Positions 1 to 11,400 of a stretch of 64,000 nucleotides of DNA are shown piece by piece (within the stretch, counting starts at the first letter, position 1; each line of letters starts with the position of its first letter). The stretch lies in NCBI GenBank assembly GCA_025602905.1, contig JAHLKI010000009.1, positions 310,001 through 374,000 of the forward strand. The letters run 5' to 3'. The translations under genes and the position numbers were made by a program. The stretch comes from Phlyctochytrium arcticum. Its lineage: Eukaryota; Chytridiomycota; Chytridiomycetes; Chytridiales; Chytridiaceae. The notes beneath the pieces were generated by a model that was not told where the DNA came from, made no database searches, and saw nothing but the letters and a program-made list of their open reading frames with translations.

Positions 1-331
1 TAGTGTACCTGTACTGTACAGTATGTTGAAGATTAAGGTGACTGTGCCTCCACAATGCTCACGTCTTTTCCCACACTTCTCGCAACACCTGATGTTGAGT
101 GCCTCAGGTTGGCCAGGCTAAATGTCCCGATACTAATAACCGAAATATGTAACTCTCAATATATTCCTCGCACGAAATGTCCAGAAAAACAAAACGACTT
201 GGGTTCATGCCGACTGGACTTCCTTGCATTTCATTTTTTCATTCGTCAATTTCCCACATTAGAATCAGGGGCAGGGAATTGGGGTCTTCGCTACTAATTT
301 TTCTTCAGGAACAAGCTGTTTATCTCCCATC
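1..331. other. Upstream flank, no gene seen
   Basis: AT-rich flank before the BTB gene. One 80-codon open frame on the plus strand (55-297) has no recognisable motif. I see no gene here. Confidence 0.4.
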
Positions 332-1285
332 ATGATCAAACCGGGGTCTCTGCTGTAAAATGCGATTTCACCTTTCAGCAAGATCTGTCCTTGGGTTTGA
401 AGTTCACTCACTAAGTTTGTCAATTTTCAGAATGGGAATTGACTACCGCACAACAATTCGTCGCATGACACCCACAGATATGCCGTCCATGGCATTTCAA
501 GATTTACTCTCCGATGTCATCATCGAAGTTCATCCCACAAGGACCTTGGACAACATAAACGACGATGTTGCGACGGCCCCTATCGCACAGATTCCAGCCC
601 ATGCAGCCATTCTAGCATCTCAGAGCAAATACTTTCATGCCATGTTCTCGAGTGGAATGGAGGAAGCAGTGACCCTTGAGAGCCGAAAGGAAAAGACGCG
701 TATTCGCTTTTTTGGATACTCGGTGAAAGCGATAAAGTTCTTTTTGGTGCATATGTATCAAGAGGAGAATGCACGTAAAGTAGCGAATTCGCAAAACGTC
801 CTGAATGACGCGAAGGAACTTTTGGCATTGGCGAATCAATACGAATGCACTTCTTTGTTTGATCGGGTCTCGTACAGCATCCTAGAAGTGAGTTTGAATC
901 ATCAAACGGTTGTTCAGTGCCTTGCTCTTGGTAAGATACCTCGTGCTCTCATCATGAATGCCCTGTATGACATACCCGCCCGTATTCCATTCTTGTAGCA
1001 TACGAGTACCCAGACGACATCAATTTCATACTGCGCACGGGGAGCTGGGAGTATTACAAGCAAAATAAGATTGCCATACAACAGCAGCCCTCCTTTCGAA
1101 AATCTTTGCGGGAAGATGCTAATGAGAAGATAATGCTACCGTTATTACTAGAGTTCTTGGACAAGATCCATCCTCGTCCATCTCCTGAAAAAGCCGAGGA
1201 ATCTGCTACGGAACACAGGACACCAGCATATTCGCAAGTTTTTAGGAGGGGTCCCATAAATTTGTCGGCCCTAAGCAATTATTGA
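332..1285 (+). CDS. BTB/POZ domain protein
   Basis: BTB/POZ proteins are dimerising adaptors, often substrate receptors for Cullin-3 ubiquitin ligases; the partner of this one cannot be told. The core is visible as a 'LLSDVIIEV' strand, then 'IPAHAAILASQSKYFHAMF', the classic BTB segment in which a His-containing loop leads into the dimer helix. Preferred model: exons 332-354, 431-930 and 999-1285, giving 269 residues. The second intron (931-998) has clean gtaaga/ttgtag ends and joins the core to a C-terminal half with no recognised domain. The first intron (355-430) is inferred: its gtaaaa donor and ttttcag acceptor keep frame. A start at the ATG at 360 without that intron is also open and gives 285 residues. 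No Kelch repeats or other second domain are seen. The gene is convergent with the pyruvate dehydrogenase gene. Confidence 0.75.
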
Positions 1286-1613
1286 TGAAATTTGGTACTT
1301 TGTGCTTCATGAATGCGCAGCAACAGTGCTGCAACACCTAGGCGCATATCATCTTTACTCGCTCTTCTATCTGATGTGACTTCCAAAAATGGTCGCCGAC
1401 TCGCACAAATGTATACACACTCATAGATATACGACAAAACAATAAAACGACTCGGAAAATGAAAAAAATGTTGATTTTTGACCAAGAGGTGACAAGGGTT
1501 GCATGTGAAAGAAAAGTGGCCACACCAAGTACAGCCACCAAAAGCAAAGGGGTTTTCCGAAAAATAATTTACAAAGATGAGTTGTCCAGCCTTCGCCGGC
1601 GATGCGGGGTAAC
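1286..1613. other. Convergent intergenic stretch
   Basis: This 328-bp spacer lies between the 3' ends of the BTB gene and the minus-strand pyruvate dehydrogenase gene. Short open frames on both strands have no recognisable motifs. It probably holds the two 3' UTRs. Confidence 0.5.
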
Positions 1614-2990
1614 TTATTTCTTGTTCAAGGTGTTCTTGATAGCAGACTTGATGATATCGAGACGGGGAAGAGCCAGGTCTTCCAAGTTCTTTGCGTAAGG
1701 CATAGGGATATCTGCGCCAGTGACGCGGGTAACAGGAGCATCGAGGTGGTCAAAGGCCTCGCCTAAAGGTGCGCCCTATCAGCAACGCATGATATAAAAA
1801 GCTGCGGGTGGCACTTACTCTCCATGATCTGGGCGCAGATTTCAGATCCAACAGAGAATTGAGGGAATCCGCCCTCGACTGTCACGAGGTGGTTGGTCTT
1901 CTTGACGGACTTGATGATGGTATCGATGTCAAGGGGTCGAATTGAGCGCAGGTTAATGACCTCGACCTTAATTCCCTCCTTCTCTAATTCTTTGGCAACA
2001 TCCAAGGATTGGCCGACGGCACGAGAGTGAGCGACCACGGTGACATCAGATCCTATAAATCATCACGACGGTTATTCACTGAATGTAGAATGAAACCCTT
2101 CCACTGGTGACTGACCCTCGCGCTCGACCTTGGCCTTTCCGATGGGCAGCACGAAGTTATCGGACAAAACCTCATCCGACACGTCAAAAGCCTGTCCATA
2201 CATGATCTCGTTTTCCAAAAACACAACTGGGTCGGGATCCCGAATGGCAGCCTTCAAAAGACCCTTGGCATCCTCTGCGTTCCATGGGCTGATGACTTTT
2301 AAACCAGGAATCTGCCCGTACCAAGCGGCATAATCTTGGGAATGTTGGGCCCCGACACCGGCGGCAGCACCGTTGGGGCCACGAAAAACAATTGGCACGC
2401 CCACAATTCCTCCAGACATGTAACGGGTCTTTGCTGCGGAGTTAACGATGTGATCAATTGCCTATTGAACAGAAATTAGTACTAATCTATATTACACCAC
2501 TTTCCACAATTACCTGCATGGCAAAGTTGAAGGTCATAAACTCGCAAATAGGCTTCAGTCCAGCCATGGCCGCCCCGACGGCTAATCCGGCGAAACCCAT
2601 TTCCGTGATTGGAGTGTCAATCACCCGGTCGGCACCGAATTTGTCCAAGAGGCCCTTTGATACCTGTTATGAAGACATGCAGTTCCAGTAAAGTTCCGAG
2701 TACCAATTTCAAGATCTACCAACCTTGTAAGCACCGTTGTACTGAGCAACTTCCTCACCCATAATGAGGACAGTCTTATCGCGCCGCATCTCCTCCTCCA
2801 TTGCCTGGTTTAAGGCATCACGAACTGTAAGCTGCACACGAGAAAAGGAAACGGTAAGCGATAGTTATAGATCTGGCGACAGTTCAGAAATACCTACCTG
2901 ATTGGCACCAGTGGCTAGTGTCCGTGCAGACGCGAAACCAAATCGCTGAGGCCGAAGGAAAGCCGATCGAAGAGTACGAAGCGATGCCAT
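1614..2990 (-). CDS. PDB1: Pyruvate dehydrogenase E1 component subunit beta, mitochondrial
   Basis: Beta subunit of the thiamine-diphosphate-dependent E1 of the mitochondrial pyruvate dehydrogenase complex, which decarboxylates pyruvate and passes the acetyl group to E2 lipoate. Six exons in coding order: 2990-2898, 2831-2724, 2663-2514, 2461-2116, 2052-1819, 1762-1614, with consistent phases, encode 359 residues, the family's usual length. The first about 30 residues are Arg/Leu/Ala-rich without acidic residues, as expected for a matrix presequence. Family landmarks in order: '[16 protein letters not shown]', '[18 protein letters not shown]', '[20 protein letters not shown]', '[16 protein letters not shown]' and the C-terminal '[23 protein letters not shown]'. 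The start region faces the RGS gene across 575 bp. Confidence 0.96.
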
Positions 2991-3565
2991 TGTGAGGGAG
3001 ATGATGAGCGGGAAGCGTAGAAGAAGAGGAAAGGGAACGTGGCACGGCCAACCAGGTAAGACGGTGAAGATGGGTTAGCGATTAGCAGCGCAAATGACCA
3101 CCAAATTCAACAGCAACGGCGCTCGAGATCCTGGAAGAAAGGATGTTTTTATCGATTCTTTGGCTGCACCTGCACAACGAACCGCGGCTGCGCCATGTTG
3201 TTAATTTAACTGCAAAAGGAGCGCTGAGCCACTGGATCGATTCCACCGAGACCCAAGAGTCGCACACAAAAACGTAATCACGAAACTCCGCCGGGAGTGC
3301 CGATTTTTCCGCGTCAACGTCCTTTTATGCCCGATGGTGCCGTGGAACCCGGCTCCAAGAAACCCAAAAATAGACTTTAGAGTTGTGTGTGCTGCAAATA
3401 GCATATAAGTCTTTCCCACACAGGATATATCGGTGGATTTGTATCACCGCACATTATGGATAAAGTCATGCACACGGATGCAATCGCAAATGAAATATAT
3501 ATAACCGTACATCTCCGTGCTGCCTCCCCCACAGCAACTCGGCTTTCAAAATAACCTCAGCTCTC
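2991..3565. promoter_or_regulatory. Divergent promoter region between PDB1 and the RGS gene
   Basis: This 575-bp stretch separates the start codons of the minus-strand PDB1 and the plus-strand RGS gene, so it must hold both 5' UTRs and promoters. An AT-rich run with 'atatatata' near 3497-3505 lies about 65 bp upstream of the RGS start and could act as a TATA-like element. No other site is recognised. Confidence 0.45.
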
Positions 3566-4820
3566 ATGCAAGACAAGCTTTCACCTCCAATGGATGATGC
3601 GGGCGGCTACAGACGGATGTCACCATTCCCTACTAACAAGTTTACCTTAAAACAAATTTTGGATGACGAGACACCATATCCTTACTCGCGTCAAGAGTTT
3701 CACGTACGACTATAACGATCTCGTACGAGAAATTCAGATCACTAACCTATGCTTTTAGGCTTTCCTGCGAGCAGAACATACCGCCGAGAATCTCCAGTTT
3801 TGGCTTGAAGCCACAGAATACAGGTCGAAAGGCTCCAAAATATACGCCCGCTACTACAGCAATCCGATACCCCCACCCCGTCCATCAAATAAGTCAAAGT
3901 GTCTGCAAGCTGTTTCCAGCAATGGTTACGTTCCACCAACGTTTAATACCAGCATCAACAGCTCCCGGCTTCCCACCCAGCTAAAACATCAAGTTCAACT
4001 CACAGCCGAAGAGCACGAAACATTGCTTTCTGCTTTGCATGACATTGTTGGGAATTACCTCACGACCGGGGAAGAGAATGAGCTCAACATTCCAGGGGCA
4101 ATGCGCAGGAATGTGGTCGAAGAGATTCTTGAGCGGCAATGCGTGGCTCCCAATGTACTCGATGTCATTACCGAGTGCGTCTACGAAATGATGCGGATGG
4201 GCAGCTTTAGTCGCTTCATGAGTAGACCGGCTGCAAGTCCGTTATCCGCATCTGATACTTCCTCCTCGATTGATAGCATCACCACAGAGCGTTTGCACAG
4301 CTTGTCAAGGCCCCAAAAGAGCCCCACTCAAGCACTGCTGCTTCCCAACCTGATCCATAGCGCGTCCGTGGAACTGGAGGCTGACGTCGTCGGGCAATTG
4401 GGGCAGCCAAGCATCGAAATGCGACGAACTCTGGGGCGTCCAAGAGCAAGTTCTGCATCCTCGGCAAGTTCGGTGAGCTCAACCGGCTCCACTGTAATCG
4501 CGTCACCGCCCCCATCAGTAGTGAAATCGTCCTCGGCCAGCAAATCACCACAAAAACGACGGGAAAAAGCCGCAACGCAGGGGAATCGACCAACCAACGG
4601 CCATAGTATGAGCGACTCTTACATCCTCTACCATCCCGTTGAGGAGCCATCAGCAGATGCCTCTCAGGTCTCTCGTCAGGTAGATGCGCGCGTCCCGAGA
4701 GAATTTAGCAGCGGTGGATTTGGGGGCGTAGTGAAGCGTAGCGGGTCTCTTCTTTCCCGATTAGGCTTGAGGAGACAGAGTAAGGATGCATCCAGTGGAG
4801 CGGATGTGATTGTCCAATGA
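3566..4820 (+). CDS. RGS-domain protein (regulator of G-protein signalling)
   Basis: RGS domains accelerate GTP hydrolysis by heterotrimeric G-alpha subunits at the plasma membrane. Two exons, 3566-3703 and 3759-4820, joined by a 55-bp intron, encode 399 residues. The RGS signature spans the splice: 'SRQEFHAFLRAEHTAENLQFW' up to the intron-adjacent residues, with the conserved F-x-x-F-L-x-x-E and E-N-L-x-F-W pattern (residues about 41-60). The later helices are 'IVGNYLTTGEENELNIPG' and 'MMRMGSFSRFM' at residues about 140-200. After residue 205 the protein is Ser/Pro/Ala-rich and disordered, ending in a basic 'SLLSRLGLRRQSKD' segment that may bind membrane or be phosphorylated. No membrane segment or PX domain is seen. 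Which G-alpha it acts on is unknown. Confidence 0.88.
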
Positions 4821-5045
4821 TTGTTGTAGAGGAATTGTTTCTACAATAGTTGTTCTATATAGCCTAATTCTTCATTTTGCACTTTATACAAGGCGGTTTG
4901 GGGCTTATAAGCATCCAAATAGTATTCATTCTCACATTTGACGAGAGCGTATTTGAGCATTTCATTTCCCAGACAGCTGTCATCTCGTGAGTCACGGGGA
5001 CCATGAATTACAAATTTTTGTCGAAGTTTGACAGTCGCGAGCACC

Positions 5046-6449
5046 ATGGGCAAGAAAAGACCACCAGCACCTTTACCACCCTCTGACCCTCGCTACGCTA
5101 ATCAGACTGCCTTTCGCATTGCGGAGAGAGCCTGGAAACGTCGCCAGCATCCGCCAGAACTACTTGCTACACTCATTTCGCCCGCCGACAATGCAGAGAG
5201 TGCCATAAGAGCAGGGAAGCTGTCCTCAGTTCCACTCGAGCAACTCTATGGTTTGGGAGGGAACGACCCCAGACTCCACTGTGCGGAGTTGGGCCATCTG
5301 CAGGATGCAACAACCAATGCCACTCATACCGGCCTTCCACCCTTGAGAGTTTACACTGTACCTTCAGTTCCAGGTCTCATTTTGCTTCCCAACCTGTTCA
5401 CGCAGCAGGCAGAACGAGATCTTGCCCGAGTATGCCTTCGAGATTATGCTTGTCCACCCAATGTTACAAATCTTGATACTCATTGGGTTATTCCGGATGA
5501 GGGACTTTGGAATGTTTACATTCGCCATCGGGAACGCCTACAGGATGCGTCAGCGTTCGGCACCGGCACGGATGACTTCGTTATGCCTATGCGCCATGAC
5601 GGCACAGTGGACGCTGATGTTACTTATGGCGATCACGAAGCTGATTTAGGGAAAGGATTGAAGCACGCGCCGAAATCTGTTGTTGCCTCCGTCAACGATT
5701 CCGTAGTGGAACCTGAATCCGCCGTGGAGTCCAACACATCAAAAGAAACCATCCTTATAGACCCGCCGACTACGAATACATACCACCTAACCCCCCTGAC
5801 TCCGCGCGATGCCCTTCCTCGTCTCCGTTGGGCATCGCTTGGACTCCAATATAATTGGTCAAGAAAAGAATACCATCCAACAAGGCGCCCACCAATTCCA
5901 TCAGCAATCGACAATATCTCTGCTGCTATTGTCGCATGTGTACAAGGCCTAACCCAATATCCGCTGGAAAGGTGGAGAGCAGAGGGCGGCATTGTCAACT
6001 TCTACGGACCGCGAGATGCTTTGATGGCACATCAAGACCGTAGCGAAAAAAACAAAGATGCACCACTTGTCAGTTTCAGGTCAGATCCCAAAAGGCGTGC
6101 TGAAGTCACTTCCCCTAATGTATTTTACATAAACAGTTTAGGCAATGCTTGCGTTTACCTCATAGGCACCACATCGCGGGACGATGAGCCGACCGCTATC
6201 AAACTTCAAAGTGGAGATGGTTTAGTGATGCACGGTGCGTGCCGACTAGCATATCATGGTACGTCTAAGCTATTAGTAAACGTATTCACCCGTCCACCAA
6301 CATGATAAGCAGCCGTCCCTCGTATATTGGAAAATACCATTCCATCCCATTATGCACCGGATGCCGAGGAGGAAGGCGATTGGACACCATTTGCTGAGTA
6401 TATGGCATCAAATCGAATCAACATCAACGTCCGTCAGGTGGAAAACTAA
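5046..6449 (+). CDS. ALKBH1: ALKBH1-type 2-oxoglutarate/Fe(II) dioxygenase
   Basis: AlkB-family dioxygenases oxidatively demethylate nucleic acids; ALKBH1 relatives act on tRNA, mitochondrial RNA or DNA. Two exons, 5046-6258 and 6313-6449, encode 449 residues. Catalytic features: the iron-binding H-x-D in 'ALMAHQDRSE', the distal iron His in 'LAYHAVPRIL', reconstituted exactly across the intron, and the 2-oxoglutarate-binding R-x5-R in 'NRININVRQ'. The pre-catalytic 'WASLGLQYNWSRKEYHP' and 'AEGGIVNFYGPRDALMAHQD' are ALKBH1-like. An insert at about residues 170-240, acidic and low-complexity, lengthens it relative to bacterial AlkB. I start at the ATG at 5046; the upstream open frame has only a TTG. 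No convincing mitochondrial presequence is seen. The same frame stays open for 123 codons past the stop. Confidence 0.93.
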
Positions 6450-6767
6450 GTGCGCGGAGATCATAGGGATCAAGTATTGTACTGCAAGTTCATCTCACAG
6501 AACTGGTACAAAGAGATTGTTGCAAAAATGGACGAGACCCCTGTCGTAAACATCCAAAGAGACGCTTGGTTTCACATATATGTGACTTGTCAATATTCAA
6601 AAAAATTACGAGCTCACAACAAACATTCTGAGATAATGGATGGACGATTGCCATTCCTACGGTTACGGGGGAAGAGATATGATGATGATGGAAATGATGA
6701 ACGAGAAGCAAAAAGGGGAATGAGTCGTTTCTACAGCGACCTTCTGCAGTCGGCGGCGTATGATGGC
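6450..6767. other. Convergent spacer between ALKBH1 and eIF1
   Basis: This stretch lies between the ALKBH1 stop and the 3' end of the minus-strand eIF1 gene. It holds the probable 3' UTRs and a 123-codon plus-strand open frame (6450-6821) with no start codon of its own, which runs into the antisense of eIF1. I do not call that frame a gene. Confidence 0.5.
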
Positions 6768-7355
6768 TTAGAAACCGTGAATCTTGATCTTGTCCTTACT
6801 TGCGAGACCTTCACTAGCTAGGAATTGCTGAATTTTGAGACGGTGGTCGCCTTGCAATTGAATAACTTCGCCTAAGTCTTCATCCTGAACGACAGTGCCG
6901 TTGCATGCAAATTCTTTCTTGAAGGCCTTGAGAACACGTTTCTGGTCGAGATCAGCTGGAAGACCTTGGACGGTGGTAAGAGTCTTACGACCGTTACGTT
7001 GCTGGATGCGGATATCTATAGGGGAGAAATAGGAAAGTTCAGCATATTATGGTCTCGTCATCAAAAAGGCGCGGGACAAGTTGGAGCAACGCAATTCCTT
7101 CCTTCCCTCTCATAATCAGAGCAAAGGGTCCCGCATGCCTCTCTCGCCAAACCAAAACATAAACTGCATAGGCCCCAAAAATGTCCAGCTTTGAGGAACC
7201 CCATCGCGCACCCATCTCGCGGTCCACATGTCCACATGGCAAACAATTCGGCCCTCTCAGTACTTACGGATATATCCCTGAACTTTCAAATCACTCTCCT
7301 CCCCAGTGTCTGCGAACGGGTCGTAGGAAGCAAGGTTCTGAATGTTCCCGGACAT
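6768..7355 (-). CDS. SUI1: Translation initiation factor eIF1 (SUI1)
   Basis: eIF1 binds the 40S subunit near the P site and enforces start-codon selection during scanning. Two exons, 7355-7268 and 7015-6768, encode 111 residues, matching the family. The intron (252 bp) splits the diagnostic segment: exon 1 ends within 'DLKVQGYI' and exon 2 completes 'HIRIQQRNGRKTLTTVQGLP', nearly identical to eIF1 across eukaryotes. The N-terminal 'LASYDPFADTGE' is also typical. The C-terminus ends 'LASKDKIKIHGF' with the usual final Gly-Phe. The intron is four times longer than most in this window. The gene is convergent with ALKBH1. Confidence 0.97.
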
Positions 7356-8447
7356 AAAACTGGTTGTGTTTTTCGCTTAAGCGGTAAAGAAAATGAAGAA
7401 AGGGAGCTACGCGGTTTTTGGATGTAAACGATTGATGCAGGGATTCGTTTGACGGTAGGATGGATGGAAAGCTCAACGGATGGATATTCAGCGACGGATG
7501 GATGTTTGTGCAGTTCGTTGGAGGGATATTTCGAGGCGGATGTTTGGATGGCTGCCGCTGCGCAGTTACGGGCCTGGTGACACAGAACCGGGATCCCGGA
7601 TCAGGCCGGTGGGTGGCGTTATCAGTTTGCGCAGTTTGCGCCGTTCTCCGGATTCTCCCACAGGTCAGCGACTCAACTGTAGCTGATCGTCTCTCCCCCA
7701 CCTCCCGTCTTCAGAGCGAAGGAAGGCTGCCGCGTGGCCAGCGTGTGGCAGTCGCTGCTAAGGAAGAACCCCGGAGTTCGAAGACTGTACATTCGCAGCT
7801 TGGCCCGCAGTCTAGACTGGCCGACGGCAAGACTGGAGAGGCTTCCCACTGCCGGCTCCCTGCTACCCATTGCTTTTTGGTATTCTTGCCGCCAACGTGA
7901 ATCTTGCGGGGGCTGTTTTGGACGTGGTTTTGCATGCTATGTAAGAGGAGTTCACGATCTTACTTCTGACGGCGTGTGGGCATGCATCCACCTACTCGAG
8001 TACACATGTCATCTTTCGGGACAGGGGTGTGATCAAGCTCGTGAACTCCTGTCCTATCATCGTCTGATGGACTGAACAAGAAGGGCGTCATGATTTCCCT
8101 TTGATGGAAAAAGACCAGTAATCATGTAATTTGCCTGGCCCGGCGTCTTTTGTTTTGTTGTTTAATGATGTGCCGGCGTTTTGATCATTAGGCATTGCAG
8201 CTGGGAGATGCGTTTGCAGCCGTTGCCGGGACGTCAAGCTTGCTATTGTTTAGTGATATGCCGGCATTTTGATCATTAGGTATCTCAGCTGCGGGACATC
8301 AATGCTTGATTCTCAAGATGGCAGCCAAAAACATAATCATAATCAGGTAATATCATAGAAAACAGGAGAACTTTTGTGACAAAAGACTATGCAGCAGGTA
8401 ATGAAAATGACTTATGAAAGTGACAGTAGCAAACTTCCGGCCAGTTG
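7356..8447. other. Gene-poor stretch upstream of eIF1
   Basis: About 1.1 kb between the eIF1 start and the 3' end of the intersectin-like gene. Several overlapping open frames of 60 to 146 codons lie in the GC-richer half (7430-8075) on both strands; none shows a recognisable domain and several are mutual shadows. The AT-richer half holds a duplicated 48-bp segment, listed separately. Confidence 0.4.
8160..8296. repeat. Imperfect 48-bp direct repeat, two copies
   Basis: Copies at about 8160-8207 and 8248-8296 share 'tttgatcattagg' exactly, and a run of mostly identical bases around 'tgccggc' and 'cagctg'. The offset is 88 bp. The repeat lies just downstream of the 3' end of the intersectin-like gene. 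Its function is unknown. Confidence 0.75.
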
Positions 8448-11400
8448 TTAAGCCTTTCGGTACGCGAGGCGAATGACAACTGAGCCGCTAGAGACATCGC
8501 GGAGTCCCAGGGTGATGGGTTCTGTCTCCTTTTCTCCATAATATTCCAAAAAGTCAAGTGCGACTTCAGCCTGACCCAAGTAATCTAAAAACCGTAAAGG
8601 TCAGCCGTTGCTGTTGTACGCGATCACATTATACCAACCATCTTGTGAATACCGGTCGTAGTTATAAATGGATATCTTGAGCGTTTCATCCAAACTTAGT
8701 ACAGAGAGTACAAGAGCTTGATTCCAGCGCGGAGCGGGTGAATGGACCGTACGCGTCTTTACCTGTTGCCTATTTAACTGTACGCGACAGAAGAGATCAA
8801 GTTTGCCTAATGTTCGCCGCACATCAGTCCCAAGCAGATTCATCATTTTGCAGGCGCAATACATACCTCGATCAACTCGTACAAGGTTTTTGCCCTCCGC
8901 AACAAGCACTTGCAAGGTCCCGATCGGAGCGCCATACGTCCATCGACCATCCTTCCACGATCCCTCGGATTGCTGCTTCTCTGCCAGATAGTACTGACGG
9001 CTTTGTTCTTCAAGAGCGTTGACCCACTTGCGCTTGGCAGCGACGGAGGGTGCCCGAAGTGTAACAGCATCTTGGCCGTGAATGACCTGGAAACATGCCT
9101 CGTCCACACTTCCATGGTCACGACCTTGCAGTTTTGGCAAATCGCGTGTGGCAATCTCGTTTAGAGGCATCGGCTTCCGATACATGCCGTACTGATACCC
9201 ACGAATGCCGCGATCTTGCTTGCTTTTCGGCTGCGCGAGTAACAATACATCGTTGAAAAGATAGCCATGTAGCTTTCGCCCACTTTTACTTTTGATGAGA
9301 GGACCTTCCAGGATGAATATTCGCGGACCCAAGACTCGAGTTGGGGCACGCAGGTCCAGCCGGTGCTCCTATATCCCGCCATCAATTTCATGATTGGTAA
9401 AAGTGGGGTTGTTGTCCAACGTACCTCATCACACGCCAAGTCCAGTATACGACTCACTTCCTCGAGTTTCTCGAGACTTTCCCGTTCCCTTGCCGCCGAA
9501 TTGACCATCTCTGCAGATTTTTCTGCCAAATCCAATGCCCGCACAACATCCTCGTGGTCTGGATGGGTTTTCGATGTATAATGCAGAACCTGCTTTAGGA
9601 GGAGTGCGTAGCGCGTGATTCTTTGCATCGGTTGGAGTAAGAATGAGGAAAGATCGAGTGAGCGACAGTCACGATTATGAGATTGTTGGCGCTACACCAT
9701 AATATCCGTCAGCTCAAAAGCGTGTAATGCCTGACCACGCGTAACGCTTACCTTTAGATATTCTGCAATCTTGGGATTCTCCGTGCGCAGCCGTTGCAAT
9801 AATTTCAGAGCACCTGCGAAATTCCCGCAATAGGTCTGGTATACAGAGAGTGATTCGGCCTGTCATGCGTACCAAAAATAAGAATGCGATTTCCCAATGT
9901 CCATAAAGAAAAACATACGTGTTTGCAGAAAATCTCTCCAATTCTCTCAATAACAAAATCTTGCTTCAGTTGTAAGGTTTCCAAATCCGAGAGTATTACT
10001 GCATTGACTAGACGGATGTCTTCAATGTTGGAGAAAATGGTGGCCAAGTCGTTGGGTGACATCATGGCAGCCATCGGCACATAGAAATTCTGACAAATGA
10101 GTTCTATGTCTCGAACATAGCTTTGCTCCGTGGCGATAAGTTCATAAATGGCTTCTTGGCGCTTGCGCTCGTCCGGCTGTATGCGCATCAATCGATTTGG
10201 GTCGATCCGTCCTGCCCACGCAGTCGATGCCTGATAAAGTCATTACATAAACGGGATCTATTCGCCATCCATTCAAAGACTCACCTGTGGGGCTGGAATA
10301 ACATGACTCAAACTAGGACTGCGCGGTATTCCTGTTCCAGCACGACCGGCGTGTTCGCTCTCAGGTAAGTCCAAGGAGGTGTCAGTCCTGCTGCCCTTCC
10401 TTGACAAGGTGCCCACCGGAGACCGCTTTTCATCTTCGAATCCAGCAATGGATGCTGCATTCAACGAAGCTGACCGTGGCCAGTGAAATTGTCCATAGTT
10501 TGGCGGGAGATCTTGCCCGTAACCTCCGGCTGGGCCGGTCCCGGGTATTGATGACGAATCGCCATCATGAAATGAGCTCCGTGCCGATGATTTCTCACTT
10601 GGTTGGCTCATCTCAGATGGTGCTCTTCGTGTGGTGCCAGCCTCAGCATCCTGGTCTTTTAATTCCTCAAGATAATTAGCGGGAACCAGCCCAGCTTCTC
10701 CTTGTTCATTTTCAACTTTCCACCAATCACCCTCTGGCTTTTCCAGGACAGATACCGTTTCTCCTGCGACCAAATTGAGTTCATCGGATCGCTGTGATGT
10801 ATAGTCCCAAAGGGCTTTTCCTTGCGTCAATACCCGAGAAGATAGCAAAGCCGGTGTGGGTGCTCGGGCCAATGGTGAGGCTACGATTCCAAGAATCAGG
10901 GTGCTTTTTTTACTTATATTGCAGCTAATGCGTTACATACCATTATCTGCCTCATCTTTATCTACAACCGTCACATAAGCCCTGGGGAACCAACCCGAGT
11001 TATTCTCCTTCCGTCCAAATAGCCACTCGCCCTGCTCCGACTCTACTTGTACAATATCTCCTGGGTCTAATTTAAGGTCATCATCTCCGTCGTAGGCAAA
11101 TTCCGCCCGCACGTAATAGAGTGAATCAGCGCGTTGGGTATGCTGGTCATAGGAGATAGTTGGAACAGAATCTTGCCCAGTGGGTGTTGCAGCAAACCTA
11201 TCGGAAAAGACATCTCCAGTACTGACAGCACGATTGAGATTGCTTTCAGGTACTCCCAAATGCCCGGCTTGATGCTCCACAGACTCTGCACGGGTACTAG
11301 CCAGGCTGCTCTTTCGACCTTGACTTTCCCCGCCGGCACTGACAATCTCCCAATCATTCTCTGGCTCGATACTGGCACTCTTATCCGATACGGGGGATTT

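Noticed and set aside
7460..8075. Overlapping frames upstream of eIF1
   Set aside because: Motif-free, mutually overlapping on both strands and in a GC-richer patch; no support as genes.
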